Shown piece by piece: positions 9,787 through 18,565 of a stretch of 64,000 bases of DNA (its first letter is position 1; the number at the start of each line of letters is the position of its first letter). Origin of the DNA: Rhodospirillales bacterium (GTDB lineage: Bacteria > Pseudomonadota > Alphaproteobacteria > Rhodospirillales > Thalassospiraceae); assembly GCA_019634165.1 (NCBI GenBank), contig JAHQVT010000002.1, forward strand, positions 124,001 through 188,000. The letters run 5' to 3'. The notes below the pieces were generated by a model, which was not told where the DNA came from, did no database searches, and was given only the letters and a program-made list of their open reading frames with translations. Made by a program: the position numbers and the translations under genes.

Positions 9787-11616
9787 ATGGCGCCACCGCT
9801 GATCAATATTAACGACATTCACCTGACCTTTGGCGGGAATGATCTGTTTTCCGATGTCTCCTTTGCCATCGGTGAACGCGACCGTCTGTGTCTTGTCGGG
9901 CGGAATGGTGGTGGTAAGTCGACCCTGCTTAAAATCATCGCTGGCGAAATCGAAGCCGACGGTGGCGAACGGTTCGTTCAACCAGGCTGCAAGGTCGCTT
10001 ACCTAAATCAGGAACCGAAGTTTGATGGCTATGACACGGTCGAGGATTTTGTTCTTTCTGCCCTTGATGAGCATGAAGAAGAATATTCCTATCGTTCAGA
10101 CATGTTGTTGGCATCTGTTGACATCGACCCAAAAGCCGATCCCAAACAGCTTTCCGGTGGCGAAGGTCGCCGTGCTGCGATTGCGCGTGCGCTGATTGCC
10201 GACCCACAGGTTTTGCTGCTTGATGAACCGACCAACCATCTTGATTTGCCAACGATTGAATGGCTTGAAGGTGAGATTAAGAATTTCCGCGGCGCTGTTG
10301 TCGTGATCTCGCACGACCGTGCATTTCTAAACGCGGTTTCCAACGGGATTCTATGGCTTGACCGTGGGGTTATGCATCAAGGATCGCTTAACTTCGCCAA
10401 ATTTGAAGAATGGTCTGAGGAAATCTATCGCAAGGAATCCGAAGAACGCGCCAAACTTGATAAACTGATCGCCAAGGAAACGGTTTGGTCCGTACAGGGC
10501 ATTTCCGCACGCCGCAAACGTAATCAGGGACGTCTGCGCCGTCTTTATGACATGCGCGAACAGCGATCCAAACAGGTTGATCGCATTGGCAATGTGTCCC
10601 TTGCGGCTGATGCCGGTTCTGCATCGGGTAAAGTCGTGATCGAAGCAACCGACATCTCCAAGTCATTTGGCGACCGTCAGATCATTGCAGACTTTTCAAC
10701 CCGCATTCTGCGCGGCGACAAGGTGGGCATTATCGGCCCGAATGGTGCGGGTAAAACCACGCTTTTGAAATTGCTGACCGGTCAAATCGAACCTGATAGC
10801 GGCACGATCAAAATCGGCACCAACTTGAATGCAAGTTACTTTGATCAGAAGCGCGTCGCACTTGATGATGAAAAAACCCTTTGGGATACATTGTGCGATG
10901 TTGGTGGCGATCAGGTCATGGTGCGTGGCAACCCGCGCCATGTCGTAAGCTACCTGCGTGATTTCCTGTTTGATGAAAAACAGGCAAGAAGCCCGGTTGG
11001 TGCACTTTCGGGTGGGGAGCGCAACCGTCTGTTGCTTGCCAAACAGCTTGCAAAGCCGACCAACCTTCTGATCATGGATGAGCCGACCAACGATCTTGAT
11101 ATGGATACGCTCGATCTGTTGCAGGAAATGCTTGATGATTACGAAGGCACTCTGCTTCTGGTCAGCCATGATCGTGACTTCCTTGATCGCGTTGTGACCT
11201 CGTCTATCGTTATGGAAGGCGACGGTGTTGCTGTTGAATATGCCGGCGGGTATTCCGATTACATAGCACAGCGTAAATTGTCCCGCGCTGAAGCGCCAAA
11301 AGATGACAAGACCCTTGGCAAACTTGGCAAGAAACCATCTGGTAATAGTGGCCCAAAATCCAAAGCCCCTGCCAAAGCGAAGATGAGCTACAAGGACCAG
11401 CGCGAATACGACAATCTGCCAGGTGACATGGCCAAACTGGAAAAAGAAATCAAAACCCTTGAAGCAGCCCTGTCAGACAGCGAGCTGTTCTCCAAGGAAC
11501 CTGATAATTTCCAAAAAAAGGTTGATCGCCTTGATGCAGCACGCAGTGAACTTGCGGCATCTGAAGAACGCTGGCTGGAACTTGAAATGCTGCGCGAAGA
11601 ACTTGGACTGGCATAG
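9787..11616 (+). CDS. uup: ABC-F family ATPase Uup
   Basis: 609 residues with two ABC ATPase domains in one chain and no membrane segments: Walker A GRNGGGKST and signature LSGGEGRRAAIARAL in the first, Walker A GPNGAGKTT and LSGGERNRLLLAKQL in the second, each followed by LLDEPTNHLD or IMDEPTNDLD. A C-terminal basic linker (about 525-545) and coiled coil (about 555-609) identify Uup among the ABC-F proteins. These bind the ribosomal E site; Uup also influences transposon excision and DNA repair intermediates. I chose the ATG at 9787 (MAPPLININDIHLTFGG), which matches the family start, rather than an upstream TTG; the ribosome site is weak. Confidence 0.93.
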   Translation: MAPPLININDIHLTFGGNDLFSDVSFAIGERDRLCLVGRNGGGKSTLLKIIAGEIEADGGERFVQPGCKVAYLNQEPKFDGYDTVEDFVLSALDEHEEEYSYRSDMLLASVDIDPKADPKQLSGGEGRRAAIARALIADPQVLLLDEPTNHLDLPTIEWLEGEIKNFRGAVVVISHDRAFLNAVSNGILWLDRGVMHQGSLNFAKFEEWSEEIYRKESEERAKLDKLIAKETVWSVQGISARRKRNQGRLRRLYDMREQRSKQVDRIGNVSLAADAGSASGKVVIEATDISKSFGDRQIIADFSTRILRGDKVGIIGPNGAGKTTLLKLLTGQIEPDSGTIKIGTNLNASYFDQKRVALDDEKTLWDTLCDVGGDQVMVRGNPRHVVSYLRDFLFDEKQARSPVGALSGGERNRLLLAKQLAKPTNLLIMDEPTNDLDMDTLDLLQEMLDDYEGTLLLVSHDRDFLDRVVTSSIVMEGDGVAVEYAGGYSDYIAQRKLSRAEAPKDDKTLGKLGKKPSGNSGPKSKAPAKAKMSYKDQREYDNLPGDMAKLEKEIKTLEAALSDSELFSKEPDNFQKKVDRLDAARSELAASEERWLELEMLREELGLA

Positions 11617-11890
11617 GCAAAACCCGCCAAACTCCCTGCTGTAAAAGCCTCTTTCGACAACATACTATCTAAGCGGTGCTTTACCCGCGTGGGTAGTTGC
11701 GTCAAAATCGCTTTGAAAAATAGACAGCCAAGTTGAAAAGAACTCATTTGTCGTTTGCCACCAAACAGATGACAAGGGACCTACTCCCGCATTTCGCAGC
11801 CCGCCATTTTATGGCATCGGGTTGATTGCGGGCTAATGTCACCCAAGGCAGCACTTGCTGTGTTTTGCCCATTTGCCGAAAGCCCGCACA

Positions 11891-12763
11891 ATGCCCCTAA
11901 AAGCCGTCCTTATGGCCCTGTCCGTTGCCGTGATCTGGGGCATTAATATGCTTACGGTCAAAGGTGCGGTTGGTGAAATTCCACCATTCATGTTGACCGC
12001 GATCCGCTTTGCTGCTGTCGCCATTCTTCTTGTGCCGTTCGTTAAAATGCCGCGCAAATACCTTGCTAAGCTCGCCATTATATCGGTCACGTTTGGTTCT
12101 CTTCATTTTGGCGTATTGTTCTTCGCGCTTTCAATGATTGATGCTGGGCCGGTGGCGATTATCATTCTGCTGGGTGTGCCTTTCTCATCAATGTTGGCGA
12201 CCTATTTCTTTAATGACCGGCTGGGATGGAAACGTTTATCGGGCATGGCACTGGCCTTTATCGGGGTCACGATCATGTTTTGGGACCCGACCATGACCCA
12301 CTTGCAATTGCCGCTTCTTTTGGTGGTGTTTGCCGCCTTCATGTGGGCCGTTGCCAATGTCATGATCAAGAAAATTGGCGAAATCAACACATTCGAACTT
12401 AATGGCTGGATGGCCTTGATGGCTGCCCCGCAATTGCTTTTGCTTTCCCTGATCTTCGAACCAGATGCGTTCGATGCTGTGATGACGGCAAGTTGGGTTG
12501 CGTGGGCAAACCTTAGCTTCACCGTCGTCATGTCATCGATTGTTGCTTATGGGTTTTGGTATCATTTGCTGAAAACACAGGATGTCAATTCGGTCGTACC
12601 TTGGTCCCTGCTTGCACCGGTTATTAGCGTTCTGGGGTCATTCGTCATATTTGACGAGACATTCTCAATGCTTAAAATCATTGGCAGCATCGTTGTTCTG
12701 TGCGGCGTTACCGTGATCATGTTGCGCAAACCAGTACAACGAAAAACGCAAGGGATGGACTGA
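11891..12763 (+). CDS. EamA/DMT-family transporter
   Basis: 290 residues, ten predicted membrane helices made of two EamA repeats, the standard layout of drug/metabolite transporters. Recognisable features are the WGINMLTVKGA start, the PPFMLTAIRF pair motif after helix 1, and a second repeat starting at about residue 140 (FAAFMWAVANVMIKKIG). The ATG at 11891 gives a normal-length first helix. Family members export amino acids or metabolites or import nucleotides; the substrate cannot be read from sequence. The amidase gene starts 5 bases after its stop, so the two are probably co-transcribed. Confidence 0.88.
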   Translation: MPLKAVLMALSVAVIWGINMLTVKGAVGEIPPFMLTAIRFAAVAILLVPFVKMPRKYLAKLAIISVTFGSLHFGVLFFALSMIDAGPVAIIILLGVPFSSMLATYFFNDRLGWKRLSGMALAFIGVTIMFWDPTMTHLQLPLLLVVFAAFMWAVANVMIKKIGEINTFELNGWMALMAAPQLLLLSLIFEPDAFDAVMTASWVAWANLSFTVVMSSIVAYGFWYHLLKTQDVNSVVPWSLLAPVISVLGSFVIFDETFSMLKIIGSIVVLCGVTVIMLRKPVQRKTQGMD

Positions 12764-12768
12764 TCCAT

Positions 12769-13527
12769 ATGACGGATGCGGATATCAGGGGTGGGGTTTT
12801 GAAAAACGTGATCAATCACCCGTCCCCCAATTTCGGTCCTCGCCCGGACGGTTGCCCGATAGATATCCTTGTCTTGCACTATACCGGCATGCAAAGCGCA
12901 AAAGACGCGCTTGATCGCCTGTGCGATCCTGATAGCTCCGTCTCAAGTCATTATCTGATCAAAGAAGATGGTCGCATCTTTCGGCTGGTCGATGAGGAAA
13001 AGCGCGCATGGCATGCAGGGCGCGGAATTTGGCAGGATTGCCTTGATGTCAATTCGCATTCCATTGGCATTGAAATCGTCAATCCCGGCCATGAATTTGG
13101 CTATCGTCCGTTTCCCGATGATCAAATTGCATCACTCATTGCCCTTTGTCAGGATATTTTGACCCGCCACGATATTCCAACAAACCGTATCATTGCCCAT
13201 TCCGATATGGCCCCTGATCGCAAAGAAGACCCCGGCGAGCTTTTCCCATGGAAACTTCTGGCAGAGAACGGCATTGGTCTTTGGCCAGACACCGAACAAA
13301 CCGCGCCAGCCGATTTGCTGAAAATCGATTTGCCGGAATTTGATCGACTGCTTGATCAAATCGGATATGGCAAGCCTGCTGATGGCATCACCGATGCGCA
13401 ACGCGATGCCTATCGCGCCAGCAGATACATTGCCTTTCAACGCCATTGGCGACCATCCAACATTTCCGGCGTGGTTGATGGTGAGTGCATGGGCATTGCC
13501 AAGGCATTGGCAAACAAAACATCCTGA
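12769..13527 (+). CDS. N-acetylmuramoyl-L-alanine amidase, AmpD/AmiD family
   Basis: 252 residues. An Amidase_2 zinc domain covers about residues 12-165: zinc ligands His37 in LVLHYTG, the His of IIAHSDM and the Asp of the following DRKEDPG; the catalytic Glu lies in SIGIEIVNPG. The last 60 residues resemble a peptidoglycan-binding helical domain (EFDRLLDQIGYG...ISGVVDGE). There is no signal peptide, so it most likely acts in the cytoplasm on recycled anhydro-muropeptides like AmpD, although the extra C-terminal domain is more like AmiD. The ATG at 12769 was chosen because it follows the EamA stop directly. Confidence 0.9.
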   Translation: MTDADIRGGVLKNVINHPSPNFGPRPDGCPIDILVLHYTGMQSAKDALDRLCDPDSSVSSHYLIKEDGRIFRLVDEEKRAWHAGRGIWQDCLDVNSHSIGIEIVNPGHEFGYRPFPDDQIASLIALCQDILTRHDIPTNRIIAHSDMAPDRKEDPGELFPWKLLAENGIGLWPDTEQTAPADLLKIDLPEFDRLLDQIGYGKPADGITDAQRDAYRASRYIAFQRHWRPSNISGVVDGECMGIAKALANKTS

Positions 13528-13628
13528 TAAACGGCCCAGCACCAACCGGTCTTTCCCCAGCAGTGTCTCTAGCGCATTTTGCACCGCTTTTTCTTGACGC
13601 AACGCACGATGTAACCTACATCCGCACC

Positions 13629-14022
<394 letters not shown>

Positions 14023-14047
14023 CTTATTTTCTTTCGCCAAATGACAA

Positions 14048-14078
14048 AAGGCGATGACACCCAAAGGGTCATCGCCTT
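14048..14078 (-). terminator. Terminator between rnpB and the PPOX gene
   Basis: AAGGCGATGAC (14048-14058) pairs with GTCATCGCCTT (14068-14078). On the minus strand TTTT follows, so it mainly serves the flavoprotein gene; it could also stop read-through from rnpB. Confidence 0.75.
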
Positions 14079-14107
14079 GCATTCATCAACATTCGCAAAC
14101 AGCAAGC

Positions 14108-14728
14108 TTAGCCGCGCTCTGCAATCGATTGGGCGAAATATTTATCGACTTCTTCCTGAGTTCCGACTGGAATATCAGCAGCGGTCTGATCCTTGACCAT
14201 CTTGCCAAGGGTCGGCAACGTCTTGCGTTCGATCTGCGCGTTTACATCCCACAATTTCGACCGCATCAGTGATTTGGCACAATGCAGGAAGACTTCCTCG
14301 ACCGTAACTTTAACCACGGCAATCGGGGCTCTTGGTGTATCGGCAAACAAACCCAACAAATCAGCGTCCGTGCTGATTTCAGCTATGCCGTTTAAACGCA
14401 GCGTTTCATTAACACCGGGCACAAAAAACAGCATCCCGACTTTCGGGTTTTCAATGATGTTTGACAAGGTATCGATACGGTTGTTGCCCGGTCGATCAGG
14501 CATCACAATCGTATTGTCATCAATCACCTTGATGAATCCCGGCCCGTCGCCGCGTGGACTAACATCAGCATCCCCTTTGGCATCCGCCGATGAAATCACG
14601 GCAAAAGGTGCAAGTTCGATGAAATGTTTGCAATGCGGGTCCAGCTTGGACAGGCATTTGGCAACAGCCAGTCCCATCGGTTCTCCGTAAAGGTCACGGA
14701 GTTTGTCTTGGGTATCGATCTTGGTCAT
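14108..14728 (-). CDS. PPOX-type FMN flavoprotein (pyridoxamine 5'-phosphate oxidase fold)
   Basis: 206 residues, a split-barrel FMN-binding protein. Typical features are FAVISSADAKGDADVSPRGD early in the barrel, DNTIVMPDRPGNNRIDTLSNI, and PKVGMLFFVPGVNETLRLNG, which belong to a subfamily annotated as MSMEG_1061/DR2398-type PPOX proteins. No specific substrate is known for this group; it may reduce or oxidise a small molecule with FMN. The ATG at 14728 was preferred to a GTG three codons upstream because AGAAGGTG lies at good spacing. It is followed by a terminator. Confidence 0.85.
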   Translation of the reverse strand: MTKIDTQDKLRDLYGEPMGLAVAKCLSKLDPHCKHFIELAPFAVISSADAKGDADVSPRGDGPGFIKVIDDNTIVMPDRPGNNRIDTLSNIIENPKVGMLFFVPGVNETLRLNGIAEISTDADLLGLFADTPRAPIAVVKVTVEEVFLHCAKSLMRSKLWDVNAQIERKTLPTLGKMVKDQTAADIPVGTQEEVDKYFAQSIAERG

Positions 14729-14795
14729 GGGGCGCACCTTCTGCGGGAATCAGGGGCCGAAATTGCTTCACTTGAGAACGCAAGTCAATCGCCGA

Positions 14796-15344
14796 TCAGC
14801 CAGAAATGATCTGATCAACGGTTTTCACAGCAGCAAACTCTTCATTCAGGCTGGAAAGGGCAACGTCATGAACCAGATCAGCCTTAAACACCCGCCCGTC
14901 CGGCAGATGACGATCAAACGTTGCGCAGGCATCCGATGCAATAATGGCATCAAAACCAAGATTGCCTGCCATGCGCGTGGTTGTATTGACGCAATGATCA
15001 GTTGTAAGCCCACACAGGACGAGTTTCGAAATGCCCCGCGCGCGCAAATCGGCTTCAAAACTGGTACCGATAAAGGCCGAATTGACGTTCTTGCCATAGA
15101 CGGGCTCATCCTTGATCGGCGCAAGTGCGGCTTTGATCTTGTTACCCGCATTATCAGGATACAAACGCGATTTTGGTTCGGTAGAATCATGCTTTACATG
15201 AAAAATCGGCTGCCCTGTTTTGCGCCAATGCGACAGCAGCTTCTCGCCATTGATTTCAGCGTCCGGATTGTTGCGGTTGCCCCAATAATCAAAATCATCA
15301 AATCCTTGCTGCCAATCGATCAAGATCAAGGCGGTCTGGCTCAT
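14796..15344 (-). CDS. Cysteine hydrolase, isochorismatase-like family
   Basis: 182 residues covering one complete isochorismatase-type alpha/beta domain. The catalytic triad is visible: Asp10 in ILIDWQQGF, a Lys in the PVYGKNVNSAF region, and the Cys of LCGLTTDHCVNTTTR, where the preceding TTDH turn usually carries the cis peptide. Relatives include nicotinamidase and various amidases or hydrolases of small amides; there are no clear zinc ligands of nicotinamidase. It lies 67 bases upstream of the flavoprotein gene on the same strand, so they may be co-transcribed. Confidence 0.87.
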   Translation of the reverse strand: MSQTALILIDWQQGFDDFDYWGNRNNPDAEINGEKLLSHWRKTGQPIFHVKHDSTEPKSRLYPDNAGNKIKAALAPIKDEPVYGKNVNSAFIGTSFEADLRARGISKLVLCGLTTDHCVNTTTRMAGNLGFDAIIASDACATFDRHLPDGRVFKADLVHDVALSSLNEEFAAVKTVDQIISG

Positions 15345-15455
15345 TTCGGGGCTCCGGTATCTGGGGTGAAAGTGTAATAGGTGGTTGGGCCGGTCATTTT
15401 AGCGATAAAATATCTGGCGAACATGACAAACACCCCACCAATTTCGCCAAATGAC

Positions 15456-16544
15456 TTAAAGCCAGCCTTTGCGTTTGAAATACAGCAATGGAAGCACCGC
15501 CGACAGGATCATCAAGCCAATCGCCAACGGATAGCCAAACTGCCAACTAAGTTCGGGCATAACATCAAAATTCATCCCATAGATGCTGGCAATCAAGGTT
15601 GGCGGCAGAAATGCTGCTGCGGCGACCGAGAAAATCTTGATAATGTTGTTTTGTTCAAGACTGATCATGCCAAGGGTCGCATCAAGCAGGAAGGTGACTT
15701 TGTTGGCGATGAAATTGGCATGTTCGGTAATCGACACAATATCGCGCGAAATAACCTTAAGCCGGGCTTTGGCATCTTTCTTAAGCCGGGTCTGTGTTGA
15801 TAGAAACAACCCCAAACGATGCAGGTTAAGCAAACTATCCTTGGCCTTGCCTGACAAGTTACCGGTGCGCCCAATCTGACGCAGGGTTTCACGGTGTCCT
15901 TGATCGGACCCGCCGTCTTCTGGATTGGCAAAGACCTCATTTGACAGGCCTTCAAGATCGACTGCTGTTTGTTCCATCACATCGGCCAAACGATCAACGA
16001 TCTGTTCAAGCAACCCAAACAAAACCGCCTCGGCACTGTTTGCAAGCGACGGGCTACGATTTACCCGGCGGATAAAGGTTTTGAACGGCACCGGATCAGC
16101 ATAGCGAAGCGTAATCAGGGTTTTCTTGACCAGAATGAACGTGACAGCCGTGGTTTGCGGCGCATCCGTCGTCGCACGGTTTAAAACCGATACGGTCATG
16201 AATAGCGCGCCCTCCTCGTCATACAAGCGCGAGGAAAGCTCGATTTCCTGCATTTCCTCGCGGGTTGGCACTTCGATGCCGAACCGCTCTTCAATGCCCT
16301 GAATTTCATCGGTGGTCGGCGAAAGAAGATCAATCCAAACCGGTTGGCGTTCAGCCTTTGTCGCGGCTACTTTTGGCACCGCGCCAGAAGAAGAGGCTGC
16401 TTTATCCACTGCCTTTTTGTCGGCATCGGCTGCGGTGTTAGCGCTAACATCAACAGTGTCGGTAGAACCATCTGCTGCAACATCGCCAGCTTCGCCAGCA
16501 TCAGACGTCGAACGCACCGGGGCAAAAAATTCGTTGGTGTCCAT
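15456..16544 (-). CDS. corA: CorA-family divalent cation transporter
   Basis: 362 residues. The C-terminal two helices carry the selectivity motif YGMNFD between LPPTLIASI and the final membrane helix, and end with the basic tail FKRKGWL, as in CorA magnesium channels. The large cytoplasmic domain is complete (RQPVWIDLLSPT onward). The first 60 residues are an Ala/Asp-rich low-complexity extension not found in standard CorA. I chose the ATG at 16544 with GGAGAAAG upstream; an ATG six codons earlier is possible. It probably imports Mg2+ or Co2+ down the membrane potential. Confidence 0.93.
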   Translation of the reverse strand: MDTNEFFAPVRSTSDAGEAGDVAADGSTDTVDVSANTAADADKKAVDKAASSSGAVPKVAATKAERQPVWIDLLSPTTDEIQGIEERFGIEVPTREEMQEIELSSRLYDEEGALFMTVSVLNRATTDAPQTTAVTFILVKKTLITLRYADPVPFKTFIRRVNRSPSLANSAEAVLFGLLEQIVDRLADVMEQTAVDLEGLSNEVFANPEDGGSDQGHRETLRQIGRTGNLSGKAKDSLLNLHRLGLFLSTQTRLKKDAKARLKVISRDIVSITEHANFIANKVTFLLDATLGMISLEQNNIIKIFSVAAAAFLPPTLIASIYGMNFDVMPELSWQFGYPLAIGLMILSAVLPLLYFKRKGWL

Positions 16545-16680
16545 AAATCTTTCTCCATCCATGCTGGCTTGCCGTTTGGGACGAATACCAGATTATTGTT
16601 TTATTGCCATATGCTGTTTGCGCGGTCATCCAACCCGAATTAGCACATTCAAACCAATGATCGTTCGATGACGGTCCTTC

Positions 16681-17463
16681 CTAAAAGGGCAGCACCGTTT
16701 GGAACGTAAACGGATCAAGGTCCAGGGTGGCCCCACGTTTATCGTCATAGGTCAGACGCACCTGATCAAGGAATTCGTCTTTGCTGATCATGCTGTCACT
16801 ATTGGCATCAAATTCCGGAAACAGGATTTCCAGACGGCGGCTTTCGGTGCGCAATCGCTGACGGTTGGCTTCTGCCGATCCCGGCAATTGTTCCACAGCG
16901 GCAAATTCACGACCAATCAGAACATTATCGCCATTAATATCGCGCCGGCGAAACATCCAGCTTGAATAAGACGCTGCTTCGTCAGCATTGATACGCCCAT
17001 CCTGATCAATATCAATCGGATGATATTGATCGCGGTAAAGCTTTACCTGTTCTGGAATGCCCGATGGCACAACACCGGCACCGCCATTTTTCTGGGCCAG
17101 CGCCTTGGCGATCGCTTCATTTAACCCCGGAACATTTGCCGCCCCATCGCCAGAAACACCTGACAAACCGGGCAAACCGGTCGCACCAGTTGCCCCATCC
17201 ACCCCACTAAGGCCCGATAACCCGCCAAGACCAAATTGCGACATCAATTCAGGATTATTTTGCAATTGCTGCATGATCAGCGGAAGCAGTTCACGCATTT
17301 GAGGCGATGAAACTTCTGGCGAAGTTGAACTGCTGCCCGCCTTATCAAGCGTTAACCCCTGTGCGAAAGCAGAACCATCGTTGCCAAAATTAAGGCCGGG
17401 TATCGCAACCATGCCTAAAAATGCACAACCCATTAATAAAGTGGCAGCTTTTATCCGCAACAA
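16681..17463 (-). CDS. Secreted EF-hand protein with a collagen-like tract
   Basis: 260 residues with a signal peptide (cut near AFA-QG, residue 34). Three EF-hand loops are visible: 151-162 (DIDQDGRINADE), 175-186 (DINGDNVLIGRE) and 219-230 (DANSDSMISKDE); the first has the complete set of calcium ligands. Between the signal peptide and the EF hands, residues 78-107 have glycine at every third position for ten triplets (GLS GLS GVD GAT GAT GLP), a collagen-like Gly-X-Y tract. It would act in the periplasm or outside the cell, perhaps as a calcium-dependent structural protein; I cannot assign a specific role. It is transcribed away from mraZ. Confidence 0.8.
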   Translation of the reverse strand: MLRIKAATLLMGCAFLGMVAIPGLNFGNDGSAFAQGLTLDKAGSSSTSPEVSSPQMRELLPLIMQQLQNNPELMSQFGLGGLSGLSGVDGATGATGLPGLSGVSGDGAANVPGLNEAIAKALAQKNGGAGVVPSGIPEQVKLYRDQYHPIDIDQDGRINADEAASYSSWMFRRRDINGDNVLIGREFAAVEQLPGSAEANRQRLRTESRRLEILFPEFDANSDSMISKDEFLDQVRLTYDDKRGATLDLDPFTFQTVLPF

Positions 17464-17718
17464 TCGCTTCCTTCATTTCACTGACGCTGCCCCGCGCCAG
17501 AAAGTGACGACCAAACTTAAGACACGCACATGACATCAGATTGCACACGCAGCATCCCAAATGAATGAGGGACGATCGGCCATACGGCGATCTGAGATTC
17601 TTATCAATCAAACCTCTTCCCGATATTCTGCAGGAGTTTGCCCGCGCATCAAACCCGATTGACGACCAAATCGCAAATTGTCTTCGAAAAGCCCACCAAA
17701 TTCCAAAACCGTATGGAT
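17464..17718. other. Intergenic region upstream of the EF-hand gene
   Basis: Part of a roughly 600-base gap between two divergent genes. I see no supported ORF, RNA or repeat in this half; it should contain the promoter of the EF-hand gene. Confidence 0.4.
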
Positions 17719-17794
17719 CCCATAAAAACCCGAAAACAGGTTTTTTAATGGTCTTCCCATGGGACCCCATGGAACGCATTTGGGATTTTATGGG
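17719..17794 (+). promoter_or_regulatory. Distal cluster of TGGG/CCCA repeats upstream of mraZ
   Basis: Short repeats of the MraZ-box core occur on both strands: CCCA at 17719, 17756 and 17766; CCCG at 17729; TGGG at 17760, 17781 and 17791, and TGGA at 17770. Several neighbouring pairs are exactly 10 bases apart (17719/17729, 17756/17766, 17760/17770, 17781/17791). It looks like a second, less regular operator cluster about 270-340 bases before mraZ. Confidence 0.45.
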
Positions 17795-17897
17795 CAAGTT
17801 ATGGATAAGATCGTGATTTCGCATGTTTTTGGCTGAATTCAGGCTTTTTGCATGTACCGCAGAATCCGCGGAAATGCGCTAAAACGTCATATTCCAA

Positions 17898-17941
17898 CCC
17901 ATCAAATCCCATTGACCCCCATCATTTCCCATGGTACCCCA
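17898..17941 (-). promoter_or_regulatory. MraZ-box array (five repeats, 10-bp period)
   Basis: CCCA, read as TGGG on the minus strand, occurs at 17898, 17908, 17918, 17928 and 17938, five copies with an exact 10-base period. E. coli MraZ is known to bind three TGGGN repeats separated by 5-base spacers, the same 10-base spacing. The array lies about 120 bases before the mraZ start, so MraZ probably represses its own cluster from here, with copies on one face of the DNA helix. Confidence 0.75.
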
Positions 17942-18061
17942 TTAATAGGCACAAATTCTGTGTCATGCGGGGCATATCCAATTCAAACAGCGATCGGTCA
18001 CATGACCACTCATTTGGGGTTCTGATTTGAAGACGGATTTTTTGATCAGGGGAATGGCGAA

Positions 18062-18565
18062 GTGCTGTTCACAGGGACGCACATTCACAAGCTGGACCGG
18101 AAGGGGCGCGTATCCGTCCCGAAACGGTTCCGTGCGGCCCTTGACCAAGAACAGTTCGCTGGCATTTACCTGTACCAATCCCACAAGGAAAGCGCGCTTG
18201 AAGGCTGTAGCCATAGCCATATGGAGCGCATAGCAGCATCCCTTGATGAACTTGATATGTTCTCGGATGAAGCTGACGATCTGGCCGATACCATCCTTGG
18301 GTCGTCGCATATGCTGCCTTATGACGGCGAAGGCCGCATCATTCTGCCCGCTGAATTAATCGAATTCGCCCACATCGAAGATCAGGTCGCCTTTGTCGGC
18401 CGTGGTCGCACCTTCCGTTTGTGGAACCCGGACATCTTCAAGCCCCTGCAAGATGCCAGCCGGACCCGCACATTGAACCGTGGTGCGACGCTTAAGCTCA
18501 AACCGATGGCTGAACTCCCGCAAGGCGCACGTCCCGGCGCCCCAACCGAGGAGGACGCATCATGA
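18062..18565 (+). CDS. mraZ: Transcriptional regulator MraZ
   Basis: 167 residues, two SpoVT-AbrB-like DNA-binding halves (about 5-55: HKLDRKGRVSVPKRF; about 82-130: YDGEGRIILPAELIEFAH), each with the DxxGR-type motif of MraZ. MraZ forms a ring-shaped oligomer that binds spaced repeats upstream of the dcw cluster and represses it. The GTG at 18062 follows AGGGGA at 8 bases. The C-terminus is extended by about 20 residues (PMAELPQGARPGAPTEEDAS). The stop overlaps the rsmH start by 4 bases. The repeat array upstream is its likely operator. Confidence 0.95.
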   Translation: MLFTGTHIHKLDRKGRVSVPKRFRAALDQEQFAGIYLYQSHKESALEGCSHSHMERIAASLDELDMFSDEADDLADTILGSSHMLPYDGEGRIILPAELIEFAHIEDQVAFVGRGRTFRLWNPDIFKPLQDASRTRTLNRGATLKLKPMAELPQGARPGAPTEEDAS

